From NCBI RefSeq assembly GCF_000379105.1, contig NZ_KB900609.1:3843134-3900800 (forward strand): DNA of 57,667 nucleotides. Direction: 5' to 3'. This DNA is from Methylobacterium sp. WSM2598 (GTDB lineage Bacteria; Pseudomonadota; Alphaproteobacteria; Rhizobiales; Beijerinckiaceae). Position numbers and translations under genes: made by a program. Shown here one piece after another: positions 31,241 through 39,348 of the stretch. The notes beneath the pieces were generated by a model that saw only the letters and a program-made list of their open reading frames with translations, ran no database searches and was not told the DNA's origin. Each line of letters starts with the position of its first letter. Within the stretch, counting starts at the first letter, position 1.

Positions 31241-32143
31241 CTACCGCCGCGCGGCCCGGGCGGCCCGCTCGTTGGCCGCGGTCCGGGACAAGTCTCTGAG
31301 GGCGGTGTCGTAGGTCTGAACGCGGTCGGCCATGCCGGCCGCGACGGCGTCCGCACCCACCTTCATGCCGCCCGAACCGAAGTCGCTGCGCACTCGCGCG
31401 GGCGTCGTCTTACGACCGCGGGCCACGTCGGCGATGAACTGCATCTCGATCGCGTCGAGGAGCGTCCGGACCTGGCCGGCACCGTCCTCGGTCTGCGGGT
31501 CGGGGCGCTTGTTCGGGGCGTTCGACGAGACGATCTCGATGGACAGACTGCCGGTCGCGTCGGGCTCGACCTGCTTCGAGATGGCCGCCACCACGCCGAT
31601 GGAGCCGAGCATGCCCGTCTTCTCGGTGACCACCTCGCCGGCCGAGGACGCGATCCAGTAGGCGGCCGAGGCGGCCGAGCCGCTCACGTGCGCCACCACG
31701 CGCTTGCGCCCGCGCATCGCGTAGAGCTGGTCCGCGAGGGCGTTGATGCCGGTGGGTGAGCCGCCGGGCGAATCCACGAGCAGCATGACGGCGCCGACGT
31801 CGGCGCTGTCGCGGGCGAGCGCCAGGTCACGGGCGAGCATCGACGCCGAGGTGCCGGTGCCGGACATCTCGGTCATCATATTGGCCCGGGGAAAGATGGG
31901 GCCGATGACGGGGATGATCGCCACCCCCTCGCGGGTGAGCATGGCGTAGCGCGCGCCCTCCAGGCGCTGGGCGGTCGGACCGGCCGCCGCCTGCAGGTCC
32001 AGCCGGAACCAGTCCTCGCCCTCGGCGGCGCGGCGCTCGGCGCGCCCAGGGCGATCCAGGCTCGCGAGGCTCGCCATGAAGTGCAGGTAGTCCGGGCGGA
32101 TCGCCCACGGCTCGGCGGTGAGAGCGTGCAGGGCGCTCGTCAT
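31241..32143 (-). CDS. C: S49-family capsid protease, gpC-like (300 aa)
   Basis: Processes scaffold and portal ends during head maturation. The SppA/S49 fold is visible: VAIIPVIGPIFP (residues 75-85), VMLLVDSPGGSPTGINALAD (119-138), VSGSAASAAYWIAS with the catalytic-type Ser159, and TGMLGSIGVVAAISK. The C-terminus is a helical Ala/Arg-rich tail. Lambda gpC is longer because it contains Nu3; here the scaffold seems to be a separate gene. The start overlaps the portal stop by four bases. Confidence 0.9.
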   Translation of the reverse strand: MTSALHALTAEPWAIRPDYLHFMASLASLDRPGRAERRAAEGEDWFRLDLQAAAGPTAQRLEGARYAMLTREGVAIIPVIGPIFPRANMMTEMSGTGTSASMLARDLALARDSADVGAVMLLVDSPGGSPTGINALADQLYAMRGRKRVVAHVSGSAASAAYWIASSAGEVVTEKTGMLGSIGVVAAISKQVEPDATGSLSIEIVSSNAPNKRPDPQTEDGAGQVRTLLDAIEMQFIADVARGRKTTPARVRSDFGSGGMKVGADAVAAGMADRVQTYDTALRDLSRTAANERAARAARR

Positions 32144-33765
32144 GGCTGAACTTCCGGTGGGGAGGGCGGGTCATCCGCCGCGGCATCGCCGGGCGCGGGC
32201 TTCACGGCGCGCCGGCCGTCGCTGGTGTAGGCGAGGTTGAGCGAATCGGCCCGCTCGTTGTCGGCCTTGTTCTCGCCGTCGATCGTCTCGGAGTCGTAAC
32301 CGGCCTCCGCGACCTTCTGCGACCGGCTGGAGAACCCGGCCTGAACCTCCATGGACTTGCCCTGGACGTCCTGCACCGGGTGGATGTAGGGCCACGCCTG
32401 CGGGATCCACTTCGCCGAGTAGGCGACCGAGCGCGGCATGCCCTGCGGGATCTTCAGCGCGCCCGAGAGCACCGCCAGATCCATCCAGCGAACCCACACC
32501 GGCCGACAGAACTGGAACACGACCTGGTGGTGCTGCCAGCCCTCGACGGCCCGGCGGAAGTCGTTGAGCGCGGCGCGGAGCGTCCGGTCGTTCAGGGTGC
32601 TGTAGTCCCCGCTCAGGATCTCGTAGAGCAGGCCGCATGCCGCGGCGACGCTCCGCTTGGCCTCCCGCACGAACATCTCGAAGTTCGGGCCGACGTCCTT
32701 GGGGTTGGAGAACTCGATGTCCTCGCCGTCCGCGAGCACCTGAAGGGTGCCCGGCTCGAACTCCAGCGTCGCCGCGCCCTCGTCGTCCGGGCCGTCGGTG
32801 CCGAGCGGGCCGGAGCCGCCCGGCCCGGAGCCGAGCGGGCCGTCGCCCTCCTCCACGACGCGCTTGATGAAGCCGACGAGGCGCGCGGCGTTCTTCTTCC
32901 GCACCAGCTCGGCGTCGAGGTAGCCGTCGAGGTCGTAGAGGGTGCGCAGCGCCCGGGCGAGCCACGGCTCCCCGCGGTCTTGCCCGGGGCGCATCGCCCT
33001 GTAGAGGTGGCAGACGTCCGTCGCCGGCACCTCGGCGAGGTCCAGTCCGGCCGACAAGGTCGCGCCATCGCCCGGGTGCTCCCGGTACAGGAAGTAGCTC
33101 TGCCGGCGCCCGATAGGGTTGTAGCGGATGCCCTGCCGGATGTTGCCGGTCAGATCGGTCCTGAGGTGCGGGCAGTGGTCGCCCTCCAGCACCTGCAGCT
33201 GCAGCGGCACCGGCAGGCCGTCCGAGGGAAGCCGGGTGCGCAGGCGCGTGAAGGTCTCGCCACCCTCCACCATGCCGCGCACGGCGATGGCCTGGAGGCC
33301 ATAGAAGTCGTGCGCGCCGATGCTGTCGGCCACGTCCGTCCACTCCAGCCACAGGGCCTGGGTACGGGCCCGGAAGGCCGCGTCCTCGTCCTTGACCCGC
33401 TTCGCTTCCTCGGCGCCCAGGCCGTCCGTCGGGCGCGCCGCCATGGAGCGCGGCACGATGCCGGTGCCGACGATGTTGCTGACCAGCCGGTCGACCGCGG
33501 CGCCCGCGTACGGGTTGCGGCGGCCCTGGTCGCGGCTCTTCCGGCGCAGCTCGTCGAGCGCGTAGGTGATGGCGCTGTTCGGGCCGTAGCTGCCGACGCG
33601 CCAGGACCGCGAGCGCCGCCCGCGGCCGCCTGCAACGTCGTAGGCGGGCGCCTCAGGCACGTCGCTGGCCGGCCCGCCGTCGAGATCCAGGGCGACCGGC
33701 GTGACGTACTGGTTGGTGCCCTTGATCCTGAACCGGACCGGCTGCGCCTGCGCCACGCTCACCAC
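32140..33765 (-). CDS. B: Portal protein, lambda gpB family (541 aa)
   Basis: Forms the dodecameric DNA channel. Family features include NSAITYALDELRRKSRDQGR RNPYAGAAVDRLVSNIVGTG IVPRS in the first 120 residues, LRTRLPSDGLPVPLQLQVLE GDHCPHLR in the middle, and MRPGQDRGEPWLARALRTLY DLDGYLDAELVRKKNAARLV GFIKRVV and YEILSGDYSTLNDRTLRAAL NDFRRAVE near the end, all hallmarks of lambda-type portals. An acidic/Pro tail closes the protein. It follows gpW and overlaps it by seven bases. Confidence 0.93.
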   Translation of the reverse strand: MVSVAQAQPVRFRIKGTNQYVTPVALDLDGGPASDVPEAPAYDVAGGRGRRSRSWRVGSYGPNSAITYALDELRRKSRDQGRRNPYAGAAVDRLVSNIVGTGIVPRSMAARPTDGLGAEEAKRVKDEDAAFRARTQALWLEWTDVADSIGAHDFYGLQAIAVRGMVEGGETFTRLRTRLPSDGLPVPLQLQVLEGDHCPHLRTDLTGNIRQGIRYNPIGRRQSYFLYREHPGDGATLSAGLDLAEVPATDVCHLYRAMRPGQDRGEPWLARALRTLYDLDGYLDAELVRKKNAARLVGFIKRVVEEGDGPLGSGPGGSGPLGTDGPDDEGAATLEFEPGTLQVLADGEDIEFSNPKDVGPNFEMFVREAKRSVAAACGLLYEILSGDYSTLNDRTLRAALNDFRRAVEGWQHHQVVFQFCRPVWVRWMDLAVLSGALKIPQGMPRSVAYSAKWIPQAWPYIHPVQDVQGKSMEVQAGFSSRSQKVAEAGYDSETIDGENKADNERADSLNLAYTSDGRRAVKPAPGDAAADDPPSPPEVQP

Positions 33766-34013
33766 CCGCTGCGGCCCGTCATCACCACCTGCCGGGTGCG
33801 CCGCGGAGCGCCGCCGTAGAGCGCCCCGGCGAAGTCGTTGATTCGACGCACGAGGTCCGCCCGGGCCAGCCGCATCTCGGCGTAGCTCCGGTAGGTGGTG
33901 CGTCCGGCATTGTCGGCCTGCTCGACCGTGAGGACGCCGCTCGCCATGGCGCGATCCAGCTTCGCGAGCTGGACCCGCATCGCGGCGAGCTTCTGTTCGG
34001 GCGTGTCGGCCAT
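33759..34013 (-). CDS. W: Head-tail joining protein gpW-like (84 aa)
   Basis: Small protein MADTPEQKLAAMRVQLAKLD RAMASGVLTVEQADNAGRTT YRSYAEMRLARADLVRRIND. The two helices flanking the T.YRS..EM.......I pattern are the gpW fold that connects portal and tail. ATG at 34011-34013 is chosen because the family start follows it; upstream codons are the terminase shadow. It sits between terminase and portal, as in lambda. Confidence 0.85.
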   Translation of the reverse strand: MADTPEQKLAAMRVQLAKLDRAMASGVLTVEQADNAGRTTYRSYAEMRLARADLVRRINDFAGALYGGAPRRTRQVVMTGRSGW

Positions 34014-34015
34014 CT

Positions 34016-36094
34016 CTACCTCATCGGCCGGTTGTTGACCCGGCTGCGCCGCACGGCGCGGCGCTGCTGATTGCGGGCGGCGAGCGAGCGCGCCGCCACC
34101 TCCGGAGGTACGGCGACCTCGTCCGGCGCGGGGCGCTCGCGGTCGATCCCGAGCGCGGCCTCCAGCTCGCGCCAGTGCACCTCCCGCCAGCGGTCCCACC
34201 CCCGCATCGCGGCCAGCCCGCGGGCGTAGTTCGCGCAGTCCAGCACCTCGTTGCGGCGCCCGCCGATCGGCACCCATTCCCGGCGCGTGCGGCCGCGCGC
34301 GACGTGCGTGACCAGCTCCTCGGCGGTGAGCTGCTTGACCTGGTCCTCGGTGACGTCCCGGGGCAGGTGCACGAACCCGGCCGGGAACGGCCGGCCCTCC
34401 GGAGGGCGCTGCAGGGCGAGGCAGCCCATCAGCTCCTGCTTGACGAACGAGACCCCGATCCGGACCGTCTTCAGCCCGCGCCGCAGCTTCTTCCCGGCCG
34501 CCGTGCTGTCCTTGGCGCCCACGCCCAGGAAGGCGCCGGCGTAGCTGTCCTGCCCGTCCACGGCGTGGACCGGCCGCCCGGCCTGCCGCCGCACGAAGGC
34601 GTAGACTTCGGCGGTGAAGCCGCTGGAGTCGATGCCCCAGTCCCGCACCGCCATCTCGGCCCCGCTCTCGTGCTGCCACGTCTCGTCGAACATGGCCTCC
34701 AGCTCCGCCCACACCTCCGGGCGGTTGGTCGCGCCGGGCAGCACCCGGTGCTCCACCAGCCAGCGCTCCCGGTTCCGGCCGAAGGCCCAGATCCCGACCT
34801 CCAGCCGATCCTTCTGGACGTCCACCCCGGCGAAGAGGATCAGCGCCGCTCGCGACACCGTGCCGGACAGGTACGCGTCCCGCCGCGCGTAGACGTCCTG
34901 CCACTCGGGGGCGTCCGCGCCCTCCTTCCAGGTCCGGGCGAGCTGGGTGTTGAAGAAGGTGCGCAGGGCCTCCGGACCCCGGCGCAGCGCCCGCGCGAAC
35001 TTCGCCACCGTCTCCCGCACCATCTGCTTGGGGGCGTAGAGCTTCGAGACCTGGAACCCGGCGTGGTCGTTCGGCACCGCCCGCGCCCCGCAGCATCGAC
35101 AGAGCGCCCGCCGCACGCCGTGCCGCTCCTCCTCCCACGTCTCCGGCACCTGCCGCTCGCCGCAACAGGTGAAGGCCCTGGTCTGCCGCCACTCGATCCT
35201 GCGCAGCGCGACGAGGCGCTGCGCCTCCGACCAGGGCCGCTCGCACTCGGCGCACTCGTAGCGGGCCGTCTCGGGCCGGATCCGGCCGTCCTCGTCCTTG
35301 TCGAAGCGGACCTGCTCCCACTCCAGCGGGTGCCAGCCCCGGCAGTGCGGGCAGGCCACGAAGGCCTTGCGCTGGTCGCTCTCCTCGTAGGAGGACTCGA
35401 TCGCCGAACGGCCCGCCACGGTCGGGGAGCAGGCCCGCACCGAGAGACTGTTCGCCTTGAACTCGGCCTGGCGCTCCTCGGCGAGGTCGATCGGCGGCCC
35501 CTCCCCTCCCGCCGAGAGCGGGTACTTGTCGATCTCGTCGCAGCACAGCAGCCGGATGGGCCGCATCGCGAGGTTGGTGGGGCTGTTCGCCCCCACCAGC
35601 GTGATGTGCCCGCCGGGGAACTGCTTGTGGGTGAGAGTGTCGCCGGCGTCCCGCGACTTCGCCTCCCCGAACACCTCGCGCAGTGCCGGGGTGTCCCGGA
35701 TCATCGGCGCGAGCCGGTCCTTGGAGAAGGTCTCGGCCGCGTCGTCCTTCGGCTGCACCACCAGGGTGGGGCAGGGATCAAGGTGCATGAAGCGGCCGAG
35801 GATGTTCTCGATCACCGTCGTCTTCAGCAGCTGCGTGCAGGCCATCAGGGTGATCACCGACACGCCAGGCTCGGTCGCCGAGAGCATCGGCCCGCGGGCC
35901 ACCTCGACCCGGGCGGTGATGAAGCGGCCGCCGTTCGAGCTCTCCTTGCTCAGGCGGCGGTACGTCTCCGCCCACTCGACCACGTTGAGGCTCGGAGGCG
36001 GGGTCAGACCCCGGCGCCACGCCCGCAGGAGGCTCGCGGTGTCAGCCGAGTGTCGCGGAGGGCTCGCCGAGTTCGGCGAGGTGCTGGTGGACAT
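34016..36094 (-). CDS. A: Terminase large subunit, gpA family (692 aa)
   Basis: Packaging ATPase and cos nuclease. Walker A-like ACTQLLKTT (residues 85-93), Walker B LLCCDEIDKY (Asp186/Glu187), and a zinc-ribbon set (ACPHCRGWHPLEWE, YECAECERPW, FTCCGERQ and CRCCGARAVP) typical of the gpA/gp2 family are visible. The nuclease part contains LFAGVDVQKDRLEVGIWAFG RNRE, then WGIDSSGFTAEVYAFVRR. Length suits lambda gpA (641 aa). The start overlaps the end of the small terminase gene by about 50 bases. Confidence 0.93.
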   Translation of the reverse strand: MSTSTSPNSASPPRHSADTASLLRAWRRGLTPPPSLNVVEWAETYRRLSKESSNGGRFITARVEVARGPMLSATEPGVSVITLMACTQLLKTTVIENILGRFMHLDPCPTLVVQPKDDAAETFSKDRLAPMIRDTPALREVFGEAKSRDAGDTLTHKQFPGGHITLVGANSPTNLAMRPIRLLCCDEIDKYPLSAGGEGPPIDLAEERQAEFKANSLSVRACSPTVAGRSAIESSYEESDQRKAFVACPHCRGWHPLEWEQVRFDKDEDGRIRPETARYECAECERPWSEAQRLVALRRIEWRQTRAFTCCGERQVPETWEEERHGVRRALCRCCGARAVPNDHAGFQVSKLYAPKQMVRETVAKFARALRRGPEALRTFFNTQLARTWKEGADAPEWQDVYARRDAYLSGTVSRAALILFAGVDVQKDRLEVGIWAFGRNRERWLVEHRVLPGATNRPEVWAELEAMFDETWQHESGAEMAVRDWGIDSSGFTAEVYAFVRRQAGRPVHAVDGQDSYAGAFLGVGAKDSTAAGKKLRRGLKTVRIGVSFVKQELMGCLALQRPPEGRPFPAGFVHLPRDVTEDQVKQLTAEELVTHVARGRTRREWVPIGGRRNEVLDCANYARGLAAMRGWDRWREVHWRELEAALGIDRERPAPDEVAVPPEVAARSLAARNQQRRAVRRSRVNNRPMR

Positions 36095-36665
36095 GGTTGG
36101 TCAGGATCGTCGTCAGGGCCCGCGGGTCGACCTGCAGCTCGTCGGCCATCACGATGGCGACCCGGGCCGGCCAGGATGCCCAGGCGTCGCGCAGGTCCCG
36201 GGCGACCTCGAAGAACAGCCGCTCGGCCGCCGCGCGATCGACCAGCCTGCGATCCTCCTTCTCGACGGCCTGCTTGCGCTGCAGGCCGAGGAAGTTCTCC
36301 TTCCGCCGGATCGCGTCGGCGAGAGGGAGGTCGGCGGCGTCGAGGTCGATCTCGGCCTCGCCTCCTTCCCCGACCTCGATCACGATCTTGGGCTGCTCCC
36401 TCTCCGGCTTGCCGGCCGGCTTCGGCCCGCGCGCCGGGCGCTCGCTGCCCAGCATGGCGCGCACCGGTCGGTGCGTAACGCCGCCCCTGTATTTGGCCGG
36501 GCGCTGGTCAAGATTCCATTCGGTGGCTTCGACGTCGACCAAACCGTCCTCGTTGAGCGACAGCAAGCCCTTGTGCTTCCAGTCGGTTACCGCCTTGCGT
36601 GAGACGCCACGGTGCCGCGCGAAAGCGGCCTGACTGAGGTATTGGCGGGGGCCGGAGGCTTCCAT
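36042..36665 (-). CDS. Terminase small subunit, gpNu1-like (207 aa)
   Basis: The N-terminal 45 residues (YLSQAAFARHRGVSRKAVTD WKHKGLLSLNEDGLVDVEAT EWNLDQR) form the winged-HTH typical of gpNu1, which binds cosB and brings in the large subunit. The middle is acidic/Pro-rich, and the C-terminal third (DAIRRKENFLGLQRKQAVEK EDRRLVDRAAAERLFFEVAR) is the helical region that contacts the large subunit. It starts the late packaging operon. Candidate binding sites lie just upstream. Confidence 0.82.
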   Translation of the reverse strand: MEASGPRQYLSQAAFARHRGVSRKAVTDWKHKGLLSLNEDGLVDVEATEWNLDQRPAKYRGGVTHRPVRAMLGSERPARGPKPAGKPEREQPKIVIEVGEGGEAEIDLDAADLPLADAIRRKENFLGLQRKQAVEKEDRRLVDRAAAERLFFEVARDLRDAWASWPARVAIVMADELQVDPRALTTILTNHVHQHLAELGEPSATLG

Positions 36666-36790
36666 GAATCACGTTACCGAAGGGGCCGGTTACCGGGTTC
36701 CGGCGGCCCAGCGCTAGGAAAAACCGGGGCCCCGACCACCCGTATCCATCCGGACCCTCCAGGGGCCCTGACCCCGCGTCAGACACGGTG
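36666..36790. other. Candidate cos region
   Basis: The stretch upstream of the small terminase gene holds GTTACC repeats (36673-36678 and 36689-36694), a GC-rich quasi-palindrome GGGGCCCCGACC (36727-36738) and a nearby TCCAGGGGCCCTGACC. In lambda the cos site lies exactly there. Sequence identity with lambda cosN is low. The cleavage site is not determined by sequence alone. Confidence 0.4.
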
Positions 36791-36868
36791 ACGATCAGGC
36801 GGCGGGGAGGGTGCGCCCCTCACGCCGGTCGACGGACGTGCTGCGGATGTCGGCCATGGCGCCCTCGC

Positions 36869-36997
36869 TCACTGACCTGCCAAGGCAGTCAGGACTTGCA
36901 GCACGCCGATCAGGAGCGCGAACCAGGCAGTGAGGCCACCGACGACCATGAGGAGCACTCGGCCGAAGCCGGTTCCGCCCGTGTATCCGGACATCAT
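36869..36997 (-). CDS. Small membrane protein (42 aa)
   Basis: Two start codons in a row (ATGATG at 36992-36997) stand after GGACGGAGAGTG, a good ribosome site. The peptide MMSGYTGGTGFGRVLLMVVG GLTAWFALLIGVLQVLTALA GQ is a short loop and one long hydrophobic helix. It lies between the promoter region and the terminase operon and may be the first gene of the late unit. Function unknown. Confidence 0.5.
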   Translation of the reverse strand: MMSGYTGGTGFGRVLLMVVGGLTAWFALLIGVLQVLTALAGQ

Positions 36998-37054
36998 CAC
37001 TCTCCGTCCTACGGCAAATCTGGCAAATATCCTTGCCTGTTCTGTCTTATGCTG

Positions 37055-37083
37055 TTGACATCGTAAGTAATGATAGGTAAAAC
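37055..37083 (+). promoter_or_regulatory. Sigma-70-like promoter
   Basis: TTGACA (37055-37060), 17-bp spacer, TAAAAC (37078-37083), 27 bases upstream of the 37111 start. This is one of the best promoter matches in the prophage and drives the small plus-strand gene. Confidence 0.6.
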
Positions 37084-37110
37084 AGAGATATAGGCAGAGG
37101 AGAGACACGG

Positions 37111-37290
37111 ATGACCAAGACCAACGCCGCCCGGACCCACTTCCTCCACAACACCAGGACCAACAGGCCGCACGGCAAGCCGATGAGCGAGACACTGGCC
37201 ACCCGGAAGGCGGAGCAGCTCAACGGCCTCCTGCGGGAGAACGTGATCGTGGTGGTGCCGGCGGAGATGTGGGGGATGGGGCTCAACTGA
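37111..37290 (+). CDS. Small basic protein (59 aa) with own promoter
   Basis: An isolated plus-strand gene: MTKTNAARTHFLHNTRTNRP HGKPMSETLATRKAEQLNGL LRENVIVVVPAEMWGMGLN. The first half is basic and possibly nucleic-acid binding; the end is hydrophobic. It has GGCAGAGGAGAGACACGG before the ATG (a good ribosome site) and a consensus-like promoter just upstream. Codon use is GC-rich like the phage. Genes of this sort next to an antiterminator often are early regulators; the function is not known. Confidence 0.55.
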   Translation: MTKTNAARTHFLHNTRTNRPHGKPMSETLATRKAEQLNGLLRENVIVVVPAEMWGMGLN

Positions 37291-37448
37291 GCCCCCACCT
37301 CGGAGAGATCGACGAGGTTCGGGAGAAGGCAAGCGGAGGCCACAAGCCTCCACACCGCGGAGAACGGCTGTCCCGTCTCCCCCGGGGCTCAACATCGACC
37401 CCGTGAGGGGGAGACAAGCGCCGGACTTCGATCCCGATGGCGCGCAAT

Positions 37449-38132
37449 CTATCCGGCCGGCCTGACGTCGGCAAGGCCGCACTCGAGGGGCGTCGCCCTG
37501 CCGAAGATCCGCACCGCGACCTTAAGCCGGCCGTGAGGCAGCACCTCCTCGACCAGCGCCGGGAAGCTCGCGAACGGGCCCGTCGCGATCACCACCTCGT
37601 CGCCCTCGGCGAATCCGGCCGGCGCGCGCTCCTCCGTGAGGCCGATGCGGGCCACGAAGGCGGCCATCTCGCCGCCCCCGATCGTCATGGGGGCCATGTC
37701 CTCCCTGGCCGGGTTGCGCAGCACGCGCCCGACCCCGCGCGTGGCCAGAACCTTGTCCCGCAGCTCGCCCTCCTCGGCCACGCCCACGAACACGGCGCGG
37801 TGGAACATCGCGAGGCGGCGGGTGTAGGGGCGCCCTTCCCGGTGGCCGACCGCCTCGACGCGGGGCACCACGGTCGGGATGCCCTGCTCCCTCAGCCGGT
37901 CGAGCGCGGGAGCCATCTGGCAAGGCGCCGTGGTGACGAGGTGCCACGTGCGCCCCTCGTCCACCCGCAGGGGCTCGCCGCGGGCGCTCCCGCCCCCCTG
38001 GGCGACCTTGCGGCGCTTCTCGGCCCTCTCGGGCGCCGAGCCGGCCTGCTGGGCCCTGGCGGCGAATTTCGCGGACTGGCGGCGGCGCTTCTCGCGCAGG
38101 CGCTGCTTCTTCGACTTGGCGGTGCGGCTCAT
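37449..38132 (-). CDS. NusG/RfaH-like transcription antiterminator (227 aa)
   Basis: The N-terminal 60 residues are very basic (MSRTAKSKKQRLREKRRRQS). An NGN-type domain follows (TWHLVTTAPCQMAPALDRLR EQGIPTVVPRVEAV, then RLAMFHRAVFVGVAEEGELR). The last 50 residues are a KOW domain (EGDEVVIATGPFASFPALVE EVLPHGRLKVAVRIFGRATP LE). NusG paralogues bind RNA polymerase and let it pass terminators. In this position, just upstream of the terminase operon, it likely switches on late transcription. An ATG 60 bases upstream (38192) would lengthen it. Confidence 0.8.
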   Translation of the reverse strand: MSRTAKSKKQRLREKRRRQSAKFAARAQQAGSAPERAEKRRKVAQGGGSARGEPLRVDEGRTWHLVTTAPCQMAPALDRLREQGIPTVVPRVEAVGHREGRPYTRRLAMFHRAVFVGVAEEGELRDKVLATRGVGRVLRNPAREDMAPMTIGGGEMAAFVARIGLTEERAPAGFAEGDEVVIATGPFASFPALVEEVLPHGRLKVAVRIFGRATPLECGLADVRPAG

Positions 38133-38195
38133 GTGGGGTCGCAGATCTCCGTGGCGGGAGATCCGGACCGGGTAAGGGCGTGGCGCGCTCATCAT

Positions 38196-38518
38196 ATTGA
38201 GAAATCAGCGTCAATCCCTCTGATGCCCATTCTGCCGGGGTAAAAAGCCGATTCCTGGAGAGAGACCCTGATTCAGGGTCTGAGATAGGGACAGGAATGG
38301 AATACAAGGAAGAAGAGTAAAAAGATTTTTTCTCTTCTTTATAAAGAGTTAGGTCCCAAACTTTCTACCCATCCTGACTTTTTGCGGTTGGTGCAATAAG
38401 CCGCCCAGCCCCTTTCCGCACCGCCGTAAAAAGGTTTGTGGGGGCCGGTCATGGCGGTAATAATCTGCTCACTCGGCGAGGTATGCGCACCCCAAGCTGG
38501 CCATGCAAAAAATGCATA
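38196..38518. promoter_or_regulatory. AT-rich intergenic control region with 19-bp palindrome
   Basis: About 320 bases between the divergent NusG-like gene and the DUF4145 gene. It holds the palindrome AGACCCTGATTCAGGGTCT (38263-38281), runs of A and T, and a short hairpin CTCTT...AAGAG (38333-38350). No clear gene is visible. The palindrome has no T-run, so it is more likely an operator or RNA signal than a terminator. A convincing -10/-35 pair was not found. Confidence 0.45.
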
Positions 38519-39343
38519 ATGGTCGCAAAACGAAAGCAACATCAAATGACAGGCGGACAAGAACAAAAAATAAAAATTTCAGAAACGAGGAAAGCTGAAT
38601 GCAGCTCATGCGGAGGAGTTAGAAACTGCTGGATCAGGGGCAAATTCAGCCATCATAGTGAGTACGATGGCATATATTTCTATTCACACCATCAAATATT
38701 ACAATGCATGGGTTGCGATTATACATTTTTTATGATTACAAATGCGAATTCTGAAGATTATATAAGAGGAGATCACGACGAGATCGAACTAGTTGAGCAT
38801 AATGTTTACTGGCCAGCAGTTGCATCAAGAAAATACCCTGAATGGTTTGATAGCAGACGGATACCCGTCGAAGACCCGTCCGAATTAGAAGCTGCTTTAG
38901 TTGAAGTTTATGGAGCACTCAATAATGAACTCAGAATGTTAGCTGCCATTGGAATGAGAACAGTATTCGACGTTGCATCCAAAATGCTTGATATTGATAG
39001 CAGTTTGAATTTCAAAGAAAAGATAGATGAACTTGTAGAAAAAAAACATATCGGGCCATCGGATAGAGCCAGGATTGAAGCTTTTATAGATGCTGGCAGT
39101 GCCTCAGCTCACCGAGGCTGGCGACCAAGATTGGACGAACTTAATGCGATGATGGAAATTCTTGAGCATTTTATTTATCATGCATTCGTCGAACCTTCAG
39201 ATAGAAGGAAACTCAACGACGTCGCCCAAAATATAAAATCCCTAGTCCCTCCCCGCTCGCAAAAAGTTAGAAACAACGCGCAAGCCAAAGAACTCACCGC
39301 TGCCGATTTGGCGCAGCCACCTCACCCCGCATCCAGGCCGTAA
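38519..39343 (+). CDS. DUF4145-type protein with zinc motif, probable defence cargo (274 aa)
   Basis: AT-rich gene, unlike its surroundings. The N-terminal third holds CSSCGGVRNCW and LQCMGCDYTFF, two CxxC pairs that could bind zinc. Residues from about 125 have the DUF4145 core: LEAALVEVYGALNNELRMLA AIGMRTVFDVASKMLDIDSS LNFKEKIDELVEKKHIGPSD, then the short A-HRG segment (SASAHRGW). DUF4145 occurs in restriction and abortive-infection proteins, where it is thought to have RNase-like properties; that is family knowledge only. Start at ATG 38519 is chosen because the AT-rich part begins there; ATG at 38483 or earlier is possible. Confidence 0.7.
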   Translation: MVAKRKQHQMTGGQEQKIKISETRKAECSSCGGVRNCWIRGKFSHHSEYDGIYFYSHHQILQCMGCDYTFFMITNANSEDYIRGDHDEIELVEHNVYWPAVASRKYPEWFDSRRIPVEDPSELEAALVEVYGALNNELRMLAAIGMRTVFDVASKMLDIDSSLNFKEKIDELVEKKHIGPSDRARIEAFIDAGSASAHRGWRPRLDELNAMMEILEHFIYHAFVEPSDRRKLNDVAQNIKSLVPPRSQKVRNNAQAKELTAADLAQPPHPASRP

Positions 39344-39348
39344 TGCAA

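Noticed and set aside
38333..38350. CTCTT...AAGAG hairpin near a T-run as intrinsic terminator
   Set aside because: The T-run precedes rather than follows the stem on the plus strand, the stem is only five AT-rich base pairs, and no gene ends there.
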